From assembly GCF_014042345.1 (NCBI RefSeq), contig NZ_JACEZT010000015.1, positions 1-64,000 on the forward strand: a stretch of 64,000 nt of DNA, in the 5' to 3' direction. The stretch comes from Rugamonas brunnea (GTDB lineage: Bacteria > Pseudomonadota > Gammaproteobacteria > Burkholderiales > Burkholderiaceae_D). A program made the position numbers and the translations under genes. Under the pieces are notes generated by a model, which searched no databases, was not told the DNA's origin, and saw only the letters and a list, made by a program, of their open reading frames with translations. The stretch's first letter is position 1, and every line of letters starts with the position of its first letter. Below, piece by piece: positions 1-7,604 of the stretch.

Positions 1-130
1 ACCGACAGGCGCGACTCTCATCGTGGCGCGGAGTACATCTCCAATTAGACGCCGGATAGATTTAAGCGAGCCTTCTTACAGCATACAAAAAATCAGCTTG
101 CAAAAAAGAGGGTGACCATAGATTTTTTGT
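1..130. other. Non-coding left edge
   Basis: No credible gene is seen here. The segment lies downstream of the leftward ferritin-like gene. It contains A-rich and T-rich tracts around 105-131 that could pair weakly, but there is no GC-rich stem, so I do not call a terminator. Confidence 0.5.
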
Positions 131-712
131 TTAGCCCATGAAGGCGGCCGGTACCGGCTCCTCGCCCAGCGCGTTGCGCAGCACGGCCCAGTGCATGGCC
201 TCGTCGCCGAGGATGCTGGCGGCGGCCTTGGCCAGCTCGCGGTCGCGGAACAGCGGCACCGCGCCCAGGTAGGCGCTCACGGCGCCCTTCTCCAGCCCGG
301 CCGCGAAGCGCAGCACGTCGGCCTGCGTCTTCAGCGTGTCGACCGGGAAGTCGTACTTGGCCTTCGCTTCCACCGGCTTGCCGCCCAGCTTGACGATGGT
401 GGCCGACAGGATGCCGGCGTGGGCCTTGTGGTGGCCCTGGAAGGTGACGGCCAGGTCCAGCGTGGGCTTGAGCAGCAGCCCGCTGTCGGCGCCCAGCTGG
501 TAGGCGGCCACCGCCTCCAGTTCCGCGCCCAGCGCCGTGTTGAGGATCTGGAGGTCGGACGGGGTGGCGGCGCCCTTGGCGGCCAGCGCGTCGCGCCCGG
601 CCAGCAGGGCCACGGCGGCGCCGGACAACAGCAGGCCGGACTGGCCCAGGAACAGACGGCGCGGCTGGGGCCGGGACAGCAGGTCGCCGTCATCATTGGT
701 CAGAAAAGACAT
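131..712 (-). CDS. Tat-exported ferritin-like domain protein
   Basis: The 193-residue product has an N-terminal twin-arginine-like signal (PRRLFLGQSG near residues 17-26, then a hydrophobic run and an Ala-rich cleavage region near 45). The rest is an all-alpha ferritin-like bundle with the usual Glu/His-rich helices: GAELEAVAAY, GHHKAHAG, GLEKGAVSAY and DEAMHWAVL carry the likely di-metal ligands. It resembles the PF13668-type ferritin-like family, whose members are exported and often of unknown function. It lies 64 bp downstream of the ECF sigma factor gene on the same strand and is probably co-transcribed with it. The export signal argues against cytoplasmic iron storage; a periplasmic metal or oxidative-stress role is an inference. 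Confidence 0.75.
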   Translation of the reverse strand: MSFLTNDDGDLLSRPQPRRLFLGQSGLLLSGAAVALLAGRDALAAKGAATPSDLQILNTALGAELEAVAAYQLGADSGLLLKPTLDLAVTFQGHHKAHAGILSATIVKLGGKPVEAKAKYDFPVDTLKTQADVLRFAAGLEKGAVSAYLGAVPLFRDRELAKAAASILGDEAMHWAVLRNALGEEPVPAAFMG

Positions 713-776
713 GGTGGTTCTCCTTGGTGAACGTGCTACATGAAATCATTGCGGGCGCGGGGCCAAAGGCCCGCCT

Positions 777-1448
777 TCAAAGGCGCGCCAGCACGCCGGC
801 CACGATGCGGTCGCAGCGCGCGCCGTCGAAGCCGAACGCGTCCTCCAGCGCCACATCGACCCGCTGCGCCAGCGCCGCGCGCAACAAGCTACGGGCGCGG
901 AAGTAGCGGCTGCGCACGGTGGCCTCGGGAATATCGAGGCAGGCCGCCACTTCCTCGCCGCTCATCTCCTCCACCGCGCGCAACATGAACACGGTGCGGA
1001 ACGCTTCCGGCAACTGGTCTATCGATTGCTCCAGCAACTGGCGCATCTGGGTCCGCATGGCGGCGTCTTCCGGCGTATCGTGGTCGCCATTGCTCATAGC
1101 CTGTTCCTCCCCTGGTTCGGCACCGCCATCCAGGCGGATCACTTCGGCACGCCGGCGGCCGCGCCGCGCGCGCGCCAGCGCTTCGTTGACGACGATGCGG
1201 GTGAGCCAGGTGCCCAGTTTGGCGTCGGCCCGGTACTGGCCGATGGCGCCGAAGGCCAGCAGGTAGGCGTCCTGCAGCGCGTCCTCGGCCTCGGCGTCGT
1301 CGCGCAGGATGCTGCGGGCGGCGCGGTACAGGCTGCGGTTGTAGCGCCGCATCAGCAGCGTGAAGGCGTCGCGCTCGCCGGCGGCCACGCGCCGCGCCAG
1401 TTCGGCGTCGGGCAGGTCGGGCAAGGCTGGTATCAGGTCGGGCTGCAT
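777..1448 (-). CDS. ECF-type RNA polymerase sigma factor
   Basis: This is a sigma-70 family ECF factor of 223 residues with region 2 (RRYNRSLYRAARSIL, EAEDALQDAYLLAF, about residues 30-95) and region 4 (LPEAFRTVFMLRAVEEMSGE then a helix-turn-helix ending EATVRSRYFRAR, about 145-200). I chose the ATG at 1448 because AGAAAG lies just upstream and the protein then starts right before the conserved helix; an in-frame ATG at 1496 would add 16 residues of poor quality. No anti-sigma gene is adjacent. The downstream neighbour is an exported ferritin-like protein, so this factor probably drives its own operon in response to metal or oxidative stress (inference). Confidence 0.85.
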   Translation of the reverse strand: MQPDLIPALPDLPDAELARRVAAGERDAFTLLMRRYNRSLYRAARSILRDDAEAEDALQDAYLLAFGAIGQYRADAKLGTWLTRIVVNEALARARRGRRRAEVIRLDGGAEPGEEQAMSNGDHDTPEDAAMRTQMRQLLEQSIDQLPEAFRTVFMLRAVEEMSGEEVAACLDIPEATVRSRYFRARSLLRAALAQRVDVALEDAFGFDGARCDRIVAGVLARL

Positions 1449-1657
1449 GATGGAACTTTCTGTGTCAGCTGGGTGGTCATGCCGCATTAGATGCATGCGC
1501 GCGGCGCGGCGTTCCCGGCGTTCCGCAAAAAAGGCACTGGCCGGGGACGATTGCCTGATTATCCGGCGAATCCACTACAATACGGGGCATAAGGGTTATC
1601 ATCTGCCTGACTGATAACTGATCCGCTTTTTTCACTTCATGAGAGCTTTATAGCGCT

Positions 1658-2926
1658 ATGCGTCGTCCATCAAAAGATTCATCCCATAAATTGTCTGCCG
1701 AGAGCCAACGCCTCGTCGCCTATGCCCAGGCAGTGGGGCAGGCGGCCAGCCGTATCGAAGAGCGGGCCTGGGAACACAGCCTCGATGCGCAGCTCCAGAA
1801 ACTCCTCAAGACCGGCCACCAGGACACCATCGACACCACGCTGGGCAGCCTGTTCAAGCAAGACTTGAACGCCTACGACGTGTTGATGGATGGCGTGGAG
1901 GCGGTCAGCGAGTCCGCGACCATCACGCAGGACGTGGAAGGCGTGCCGCACCAGTACGACGTGCTGCTGGTGGCTGCGCCCATCCTGGCCTGGACCCGCT
2001 TCGCCATCGCTTCCGGCCCCATCCCGGCCGACATCCTGGGCACGCTGTCCACCCATTTCTCGGCCCACCTGCTGGCCGACGGCACGCAGATGGCCATGTC
2101 GCCCACGCTGTATTCGATCGACCAGCTGCCGCGCAGCCACGTGGAAACCTATGGCAAGACGCTCAAGCTGGGCCAGGCCGCGCTCAAGGGTTCCACGCTG
2201 AAGGCCGAAACCAAGATCCCGGAAACGGCGCCCTTCCTGGCCGACACCCGCTACCTGCTGGTGGCCGTGGTGGCGCCAGCCGGCGCGCCGCTGTTCCGCT
2301 GGCAGATGCCGGCCCACCAGGCCAACTTCAGCGCCGAGCGCTCGGCCGCGCTGGAGCAATGGCGCACCCAGGCCATGCCGACCGTGGCGCGCTTGCTGCC
2401 GGGCTGCGGCATCGACCTGCTGCTGCCGGAAGCGTATTACATGGCCTGCCGCGAAGCGGACAAGCTGATCCGCCCGGTGTCGATCCGCGCCGCCGTGCAC
2501 TACCTGACCAACACGCTGTCGGTGGAGCCGTCCGAGCTGCGCGCCGTAATCGCCGGCTTCGGCGAGGAAACGTCGGACGGCCAGATCGACGAGTACCGCG
2601 TCGCCTTCACCCAGCGCCAGTCGACGGACGTGATCTACGGCGTGGTGTGGCCGCTGTATGGCCAAGAGGACGAGGAAGGCACGCCACCCGAAGGTCCGGG
2701 CCAGGGCGGCGCCGACGGCCCGCTGGGCAAGCCGGTGACGCCGGTCGACGAGATCGTACGCTGCCTGAACGAGGCCGGCGTGACGGTGGTGAAGAAGCAC
2801 AACGAGCGCTACGTGGTCGAGTTCTGCGACGACTGCGGCGCGCCGCTGTTCGCCGACCCCACCGGCGAACTGGCCCACGCGGAAATGCCGGAAGACGCGC
2901 CCACGGGCACCGAGCACTTCCACTGA
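1658..2926 (+). CDS. DUF2863-like family protein
   Basis: The 422-residue soluble protein has a basic start (MRRPSKDSSHKLS) and resembles the DUF2863 proteins of Burkholderiales, which have no established function. No signal peptide or membrane helix is visible. The C-terminal part contains an acidic/Gly-Pro linker (near residues 335-355) followed by a small domain with the Cys pair FCDDCGAPLFADPTGE, which could bind a metal. It is a single-gene unit ended by a strong Rho-independent terminator at 2957-2990. The family assignment is from memory of sequence style, so moderate confidence. Confidence 0.6.
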   Translation: MRRPSKDSSHKLSAESQRLVAYAQAVGQAASRIEERAWEHSLDAQLQKLLKTGHQDTIDTTLGSLFKQDLNAYDVLMDGVEAVSESATITQDVEGVPHQYDVLLVAAPILAWTRFAIASGPIPADILGTLSTHFSAHLLADGTQMAMSPTLYSIDQLPRSHVETYGKTLKLGQAALKGSTLKAETKIPETAPFLADTRYLLVAVVAPAGAPLFRWQMPAHQANFSAERSAALEQWRTQAMPTVARLLPGCGIDLLLPEAYYMACREADKLIRPVSIRAAVHYLTNTLSVEPSELRAVIAGFGEETSDGQIDEYRVAFTQRQSTDVIYGVVWPLYGQEDEEGTPPEGPGQGGADGPLGKPVTPVDEIVRCLNEAGVTVVKKHNERYVVEFCDDCGAPLFADPTGELAHAEMPEDAPTGTEHFH

Positions 2927-2956
2927 CCGGCGGCCAGCCCGCGCAACAAGCCACGG

Positions 2957-2990
2957 ACAGCCCGCGCCCGCGCGCGGGCTGTTTGTATTT
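2957..2990 (+). terminator. Rho-independent terminator of the DUF2863-like gene
   Basis: An 11-bp GC-rich stem (ACAGCCCGCGC at 2957-2967 pairing with GCGCGGGCTGT at 2972-2982) is followed by a T-rich tail (TTGTATTT). It sits about 30 bp after the stop codon. Confidence 0.8.
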
Positions 2991-3126
2991 CGCCGCCAGG
3001 CCAGTGCGCCGGGACGGAACACCGTGCCAACCATGTGCTGGCACGAATCGCCACACCTCCCCCTCCTGCCCCGCCTGAATCCAACGGTACAATTCTTGCA
3101 TGCACCTCCACCGGAAGGAGGCTGCG

Positions 3127-4551
3127 ATGGGCGAAGTACCAGCGAAAACAGCGGAAACAGCAACCAGGCTGGCCCGATTGGGGCCATTGAGCCTGCGCAC
3201 CCGTATCAGCCTGCTGCTGACAGCCGTGGCGGCGTGCCTGACGCTGGCGCTGGGCGCGCTCTGGCTGCAAGCCACGCGGACCAGCATCGACGAGGAAATC
3301 ACGGCCGGCACCCGCGTCTGCGAACAGTGGCTGACCGTGCTGGCGCGCGAGCAGGACGCTGCGCCCGGCGCGGCCGCAGCCGAACAGTTGCTGGTACGGG
3401 TTCGGGCCGCCGGCCGCATCCGCGCCAACGCCCTGCGCGCGTTCGATTCCGCCGGCCGGTTGCTGTACGTGTCGCCGGCGCCGCTATACAAGGCGGGACG
3501 CGACGCGCCGCCCTGGTTCGCCAGCCTGCTCGATCCCCATGTGCAGCCGCGCCGCATCGCCGCCGGTGCACTGACCCTGGTGCTGACGCCCGATCCCTCG
3601 CGCGCCAGCGTGGACGCGTGGGACAGCGCGCAGGCCATGGTGCGCTGGGCCGTCGCCCTGCTGGCGCTCCTGTTCCTGAGCACCCGCCTCCTGCTCGACC
3701 GCGCCCTGGCGCCGCTGGAGCAGATCCGCGCCGCGCTGGAACGCACAGGGCGCGGCCGGCATGACCTGCGCCTGCCGGTCTACGCGGCGCGCGAACTGAA
3801 CCTGCTGGCCCATGCCTACAACGGCATGGCCGACCGCCTCGACCAGGCCGTGAACGACAACGTGCGCCTGTATAGCGAATGCGAACTGGCGCAGCTGATG
3901 CAGGCCAGGGTCGAACGCGAACGGCGCGGCATCGCCCGCGAACTGCACGACGAGCTGGCGCAAGGCATCACCGCCGTACGCGCGCTGGCCGGCGCCATCG
4001 TCCAACGCACGGCGGATCAGGCCCCGCTGCACGGCCATGCGCAAAGCATCATCGCCGTCACCAACGACATCCAGCAAGGCATACGCCACATCCTGCGGCA
4101 ACTGCAGCCTCCGTCCGGCGGCGCGCAGGACCTGGGCGCGGCGCTGCAGCGCCACCTGGCGCTATGGCACCGCCACTATCCGCAACTGGACCTGCAGGTG
4201 GAGTCGGACGGCGACTGCCTGCAGGTGGACGACACGGTGGCGCTGGCGCTGTTGCGCGTGCTGCAGGAGGGCTTGACCAACGTCGCCCGCCACGCGGGCG
4301 CGGCACGGGTGCGCGTGTCCCTGCGGCTGTGCCGTCAGCCCGACGGCGACTGGCTGGAATTGACGCTGGCGGACGATGGGCGCGGCCTGCCGCCCGCAGC
4401 GGCCCGGCGGCACGGCTTTGGCTTGCGCGGCATGCACGAGCGCGTGCTCGCGCTCAAGGGCGAACTCACCATCGAGAACCAGCCAGGACAAGGCGTGCGC
4501 CTGTGCGCGCGGCTGCCGGCCCAAGGCGCCACACTGGGCCAGAACGGCTGA
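3127..4551 (+). CDS. Sensor histidine kinase, NarX/UhpB (HisKA_3) type
   Basis: The 474-residue inner-membrane kinase has a first membrane helix near residues 27-49, a periplasmic loop to about 170, a second helix near 172-192, a HAMP segment, and a HisKA_3 phosphoacceptor region RRGIARELHDELAQG with His274. The HATPase domain follows, with the N box (LQEGLTNVARHA), G1 (DDGRGLPP) and G2 (GFGLRGMHERV). The start at 3127 has a near-perfect Shine-Dalgarno (GGAAGGAGG, 5 nt before ATG); the ATG at 3100 lies upstream of that site and lacks one. It is followed 17 bp later by its NarL-type regulator. Its location next to pqqD/pqqA recalls the two-component pairs that control quinoprotein dehydrogenase and PQQ genes in Pseudomonas, so it may regulate that cluster (inference). 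Confidence 0.85.
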   Translation: MGEVPAKTAETATRLARLGPLSLRTRISLLLTAVAACLTLALGALWLQATRTSIDEEITAGTRVCEQWLTVLAREQDAAPGAAAAEQLLVRVRAAGRIRANALRAFDSAGRLLYVSPAPLYKAGRDAPPWFASLLDPHVQPRRIAAGALTLVLTPDPSRASVDAWDSAQAMVRWAVALLALLFLSTRLLLDRALAPLEQIRAALERTGRGRHDLRLPVYAARELNLLAHAYNGMADRLDQAVNDNVRLYSECELAQLMQARVERERRGIARELHDELAQGITAVRALAGAIVQRTADQAPLHGHAQSIIAVTNDIQQGIRHILRQLQPPSGGAQDLGAALQRHLALWHRHYPQLDLQVESDGDCLQVDDTVALALLRVLQEGLTNVARHAGAARVRVSLRLCRQPDGDWLELTLADDGRGLPPAAARRHGFGLRGMHERVLALKGELTIENQPGQGVRLCARLPAQGATLGQNG

Positions 4552-4568
4552 ACCGGAGACGACAAACG

Positions 4569-5216
4569 ATGAATACGGTATTGAACAATATGACGGTGCT
4601 GCTGGCCGACGACCACGCCATCGTGCGCATGGGCTTCCGGCTGCTGCTGGAAGGCGCGGGCGCCGCCCGCGTGCTGGAAGCCGACTGCGGCGAAACGGCG
4701 CTCACGCTGTTTGAGCAGGCCGCACCGGACGTGCTGGTGATGGATATCTCGATGCCCGGCATGGGCGGGCTGGCCGCGCTGGCGCGCCTGCTGGCGCACC
4801 GGCCCGGCGCGCGGGTCCTGATGCTGTCGGCCTACCATGAAAGCATCGTGCCGATGCGCGCGCTCAAGGCCGGCGCGCTGGGCTACCTGAGCAAACGTTG
4901 CCAGCCCGAGGAACTGGTGCGGGCCGTGCGGCAGGTGGGCCAGGGGCGGCGCTACATCGATCCGGAACTGGCGCAGGCGGTGGCGCTGGCCAACCTGTCC
5001 GGTGACGCCGATCCCGCCAGCACGCTGACGGAGAAGGAAATGCAGGTGTTCCTGCAACTGGCGCAAGGACGTTCCGTGAACGCTGTGGCGCAGGACTTCC
5101 ACCTCAGCCCCAGCACCGTGGGCACCCACCTGTACCACATCAAGCAAAAACTCAACATCAGCAACGGGGCCGAAATGACGATGGTGGCGCTGCGCAGCGG
5201 CTTGCTGGACGTGTGA
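4569..5216 (+). CDS. NarL/LuxR-family response regulator
   Basis: This 215-residue regulator has a receiver domain (acidic pair D14/D15, phospho-acceptor D59 in VMDISMPGMGG, Lys in GYLSK near 109) and a C-terminal LuxR helix-turn-helix (LTEKEMQVFLQLAQGRS through STVGTHLYHIKQKLNI, about 150-205). It is the partner of the kinase directly upstream. The gene ends 2 bp from the stop codon of the convergent pqqD gene, with no terminator between. AgmR/ErbR/ExaE-type regulators of the same family control PQQ-dependent alcohol oxidation in pseudomonads, which makes the pqq cluster a plausible target. Confidence 0.88.
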   Translation: MNTVLNNMTVLLADDHAIVRMGFRLLLEGAGAARVLEADCGETALTLFEQAAPDVLVMDISMPGMGGLAALARLLAHRPGARVLMLSAYHESIVPMRALKAGALGYLSKRCQPEELVRAVRQVGQGRRYIDPELAQAVALANLSGDADPASTLTEKEMQVFLQLAQGRSVNAVAQDFHLSPSTVGTHLYHIKQKLNISNGAEMTMVALRSGLLDV

Positions 5217-5218
5217 CC

Positions 5219-5494
5219 TCAGACCCGCAGCCAGCCCTTGTCGCAAGCCACGTCGAGGAAGGCCAGCGTGCCGCGCTGCACCTCGTCCGGCGTGCCGGGA
5301 AACGCTTCCCGCAGTTCAGCCACGATGGCCGCCACGTCGCGCCGGCCGTCGCAGCGTTGCATGATTTCGCTGGCCGAGCCGTTCAGCTTGACCAGTCCTT
5401 CGGGATACAGCAGCAGCCAGGCGGCCTGGCTTTCCTCCCAACGGAACACATAGTGCGGCGCGAGCCGGGGAATGGTGTGATCGGACAGGGACAT
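5219..5494 (-). CDS. pqqD: PqqD, RiPP recognition / peptide chaperone for PqqE
   Basis: The 91-residue protein has the compact winged-helix RRE fold signature of PqqD: PRLAPHYVFRWEESQAAWLLLYPEG, then LNGSASEIMQRCDG, and the C-terminal VACDKGWLRV. PqqD binds the PqqA peptide and presents it to the radical SAM enzyme PqqE. It follows pqqA on the same strand after a stem-loop. Length and motifs match the family well. The canonical neighbours pqqB and pqqC are absent from this window. Confidence 0.88.
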   Translation of the reverse strand: MSLSDHTIPRLAPHYVFRWEESQAAWLLLYPEGLVKLNGSASEIMQRCDGRRDVAAIVAELREAFPGTPDEVQRGTLAFLDVACDKGWLRV

Positions 5495-5525
5495 GATGGA
5501 CTTGAAAACAAGATGGTGAAGGAAA

Positions 5526-5548
5526 GGAAGCGGCGCGGAGCCGCTTCC
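5526..5548 (-). promoter_or_regulatory. Stem-loop between pqqA and pqqD (attenuator candidate)
   Basis: A perfect 9-bp stem (GGAAGCGGC 5526-5534 with GCCGCTTCC 5540-5548, 5-nt loop) lies 9 bp after the pqqA stop codon on the transcribed strand and is followed by a short pyrimidine stretch, TTTCCTTC. Such a hairpin would stabilise or terminate most pqqA messages and let fewer continue into pqqD, giving an excess of precursor peptide. Confidence 0.65.
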
Positions 5549-5557
5549 CCGTGATAC

Positions 5558-5632
5558 TTAGCGCGTGTAGACGTAAGCCGTCACTTCAAAGCCGAGACGG
5601 ATTTCGCAGTAGGCGGGGGTTTCCCAGTTCAT
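5558..5632 (-). CDS. pqqA: PqqA-type precursor peptide, 24 residues
   Basis: This short gene encodes a 24-residue peptide starting MNWETPAY and containing the hallmark GFEVTAY, with Glu16 and Tyr20 in the exact positions that PqqE cross-links to build PQQ. The C-terminus is YVYTR. The ATG at 5632 is preceded by GAGGAG. It differs from common PqqA peptides in having a Cys at residue 9 and a second Tyr at 22. It is separated from the upstream DHODH-like gene by 107 bp, so it may have its own promoter. Confidence 0.87.
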   Translation of the reverse strand: MNWETPAYCEIRLGFEVTAYVYTR

Positions 5633-5739
5633 TGTGTATCTCCTCGATGGATGGCCAGCGACATGCTGCACCTGTGATCAGTATCGCGTCGCCCGCGCGG
5701 ACGCGCCAACGGCGGCCAGCCAGATGCGCCTCGCGATTA

Positions 5740-6522
5740 TCATGAGTTCGCGAACGACGCGGCCTGTCCTGCCAGGCCTGCCAGCCCTTCTCTGAGCGGC
5801 GCGATGCACGCGGCGCCCTGCTCGACGAACGCGCGATGGACCTGGATGCCGCCGGCTCCGGCCTGCAACGCGGCCCGCACGTCGGCCGCGCTGCGCATGC
5901 CGCCCACGGCGATCAACGTGGCGCCAGCGCGGGCGCCGATGGCCCAGCCATGCAGCCAGTCGATCCGGGCGGCGTGTTCCGGCAGCACGGTGACCAGGGC
6001 ATCGAAGCCCGATTCCAGCGCCGCGCGCGCCGGAGCGCTGGGCCGTGGCCCGTCCAGCGGCAGTTTCAGCGCGAAGCCGACGCGCCGGCCACCACGCGCC
6101 GTCAGCCGGGCGCGTTCGGCGGCCACCGTGGCCAGCGCGCCCGCGATCATGCCGTCGTATTCAGGACGCAGCAAAGGGCGATAGGCGGCGGCGCTGAGGT
6201 TGAAGCACAGATAGTCGGCCACCGGCCACGCGGCGCGCATCCCGGCCAGCCATTGCGCGCCCAGCGCCTCGGGCGCCATGCCGGCGTTCATGCCCAGGCC
6301 GATGCCGATCCGTGCCCGGTCCGGCTGCGCCGCGACGGCCGTCAGGCGCTGCACCAGCGCCGCCACACCGGGCTGGCCGCCTTCGCCGGGCAAGGGCGCG
6401 GCGGTGCCGAATTCCACGCTGGCGAAGCCGCAGGCCAGCAGCGACGCGGCGCGGCCGCCATCGCGGTCAACACCGCCCGCCAGTCCGGGACGTTCGCGCA
6501 GCGCGCGCAACCAATCGTTCAT
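5740..6522 (-). CDS. Short DHODH-like FMN TIM-barrel protein in the pqq operon
   Basis: The 260-residue protein aligns with class 2 dihydroorotate dehydrogenase: GFASVEFGT, then the RAAWPVADYLCFNLS segment, FALKLPL with Lys153, and the FMN phosphate site AVGGMRSAADVRAAL (204-218). It is about 75 residues shorter than PyrD. The residues that handle dihydroorotate are missing: the usual NxSSPN stretch reads NLSAAA (108-113), so the catalytic Ser and the orotate-binding Asn are Ala; the NRMGFNN loop is absent; and the conserved TNTT is replaced. It probably still binds flavin but acts on another substrate. Its ATG overlaps the stop codon of the serC-like gene (ATGA), so the two are translationally coupled. 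Confidence 0.65.
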   Translation of the reverse strand: MNDWLRALRERPGLAGGVDRDGGRAASLLACGFASVEFGTAAPLPGEGGQPGVAALVQRLTAVAAQPDRARIGIGLGMNAGMAPEALGAQWLAGMRAAWPVADYLCFNLSAAAYRPLLRPEYDGMIAGALATVAAERARLTARGGRRVGFALKLPLDGPRPSAPARAALESGFDALVTVLPEHAARIDWLHGWAIGARAGATLIAVGGMRSAADVRAALQAGAGGIQVHRAFVEQGAACIAPLREGLAGLAGQAASFANS

Positions 6523-7604
6523 CCGTAGCGCCTCATAAAGTCGGCCATGCAGGTGACGAGCGCATGCACGCCCTCCTCCGGCATGGCGTTGTACAGACTG
6601 GCGCGCAGCCCGCCAAACGCGCTGTGGCCATGCAGATGGTGCAGTCCGCGCTGCGCCGCATAGTCAAGGAAAGGCGTGGTCAGTTCGGGGCGGGCCAGTT
6701 CAAAACGCACGTTGACGGGCGAGCGGTGGCCGGGCGCCACGGGGGCGCGGAAAAAACCGCCGCTGGCATCGATCGCGTCATACAGCAAGGCCGCCTTGCG
6801 CTGAAGGCGCGCCTGCATCCCGGCCAGCCCGTCCTGCTGCGCGATCCAGTCGAACATCATGCCTGCCAGCGCGATGGCGATGGTGGGCGGCGTGTTGGCG
6901 CGGCTGCCTTGCGCGGCCTGCGCGCGGTAATCGCAGCTGGATGGCACCAGCGGCGCCGGACGCCGCAGCAAATCGTCGCGCACGATCACCACCGTCATGC
7001 CCGCGATGCCCAGGTTCTTTTGCGCCGCCGCGTACAGCAGGCCAAAGCGCGCCACCTCCAGCGGCGCCGTCAGCAAGCAGGAAGTGACGTCGGCCACCAG
7101 CGGCACGGCGCCGCAATCGGGCAGCGCCGGATAGGCGATGCCGTCGGCCGTCTCGTTGGGGGTGATGTGGCAATAGGCGCAGTCGTCCGGCAAGCACCAG
7201 GGCGACAGCGGTGGCGCCGCCAGCGGCCGCTCGCCTTCGTAGCGGGCGGCGATGGTAACGGCGGCGTAGCGGCCGGCCTCGCGGATCGCGCGCTGCGACC
7301 AGTGGCCGGAATCGGCGTAAGCCACGTGCGACGCGTCGCCCAGCAGGTTGAGCGGCACCATGGAAAACTGCTGGGTCGCGCCGCCGGCCAGGAACAGGAT
7401 GTGGTAATTGTCCGGCACCGCCAGCAAATCCTTCAGGCGCGCACGCGCGTGCGCCAGCGTGGCGCCGAACGCCTCGCCGGTGAATGGCTGCTCGAACGCG
7501 GTGCTGCCGTCGTCCGCGCGCGCGAACAATTCCGTCCGTGCGCGTTCGACCACGGCCGCGGGCAAGCCGGACGGGCCGGACGCGAAGTTGTACCCGGCGT
7601 TCAT
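6519..7604 (-). CDS. SerC-like class V aminotransferase lacking phosphate-binding residues
   Basis: The 361-residue protein is collinear with phosphoserine aminotransferase (SerC). The PLP lysine is Lys196 in AAAQKNLG, Trp102 and the NTPPT motif (237-241) are kept, and the alpha-carboxylate arginine is Arg334 in GGLRASLYNAMP. Compared with E. coli SerC as I recall it, all phosphate contacts are changed: His41-Arg42 are Phe41-Thr42, Arg77 is Thr77 and Arg329 is Ser328. The enzyme should therefore be an aminotransferase for an unphosphorylated amino/keto acid. The start at 7604 gives the family-typical MNAGYNFASGP and overlaps the upstream stop codon (ATGA). The gene sits between a membrane protein and a DHODH-like gene in the pqqE operon, so a role in serine synthesis is doubtful. 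Confidence 0.75.
   Translation of the reverse strand: MNAGYNFASGPSGLPAAVVERARTELFARADDGSTAFEQPFTGEAFGATLAHARARLKDLLAVPDNYHILFLAGGATQQFSMVPLNLLGDASHVAYADSGHWSQRAIREAGRYAAVTIAARYEGERPLAAPPLSPWCLPDDCAYCHITPNETADGIAYPALPDCGAVPLVADVTSCLLTAPLEVARFGLLYAAAQKNLGIAGMTVVIVRDDLLRRPAPLVPSSCDYRAQAAQGSRANTPPTIAIALAGMMFDWIAQQDGLAGMQARLQRKAALLYDAIDASGGFFRAPVAPGHRSPVNVRFELARPELTTPFLDYAAQRGLHHLHGHSAFGGLRASLYNAMPEEGVHALVTCMADFMRRYG

Noticed and set aside
105..131. A-tract/T-tract inverted repeat as terminator
   Set aside because: The stem would be only A-T pairs and too weak.
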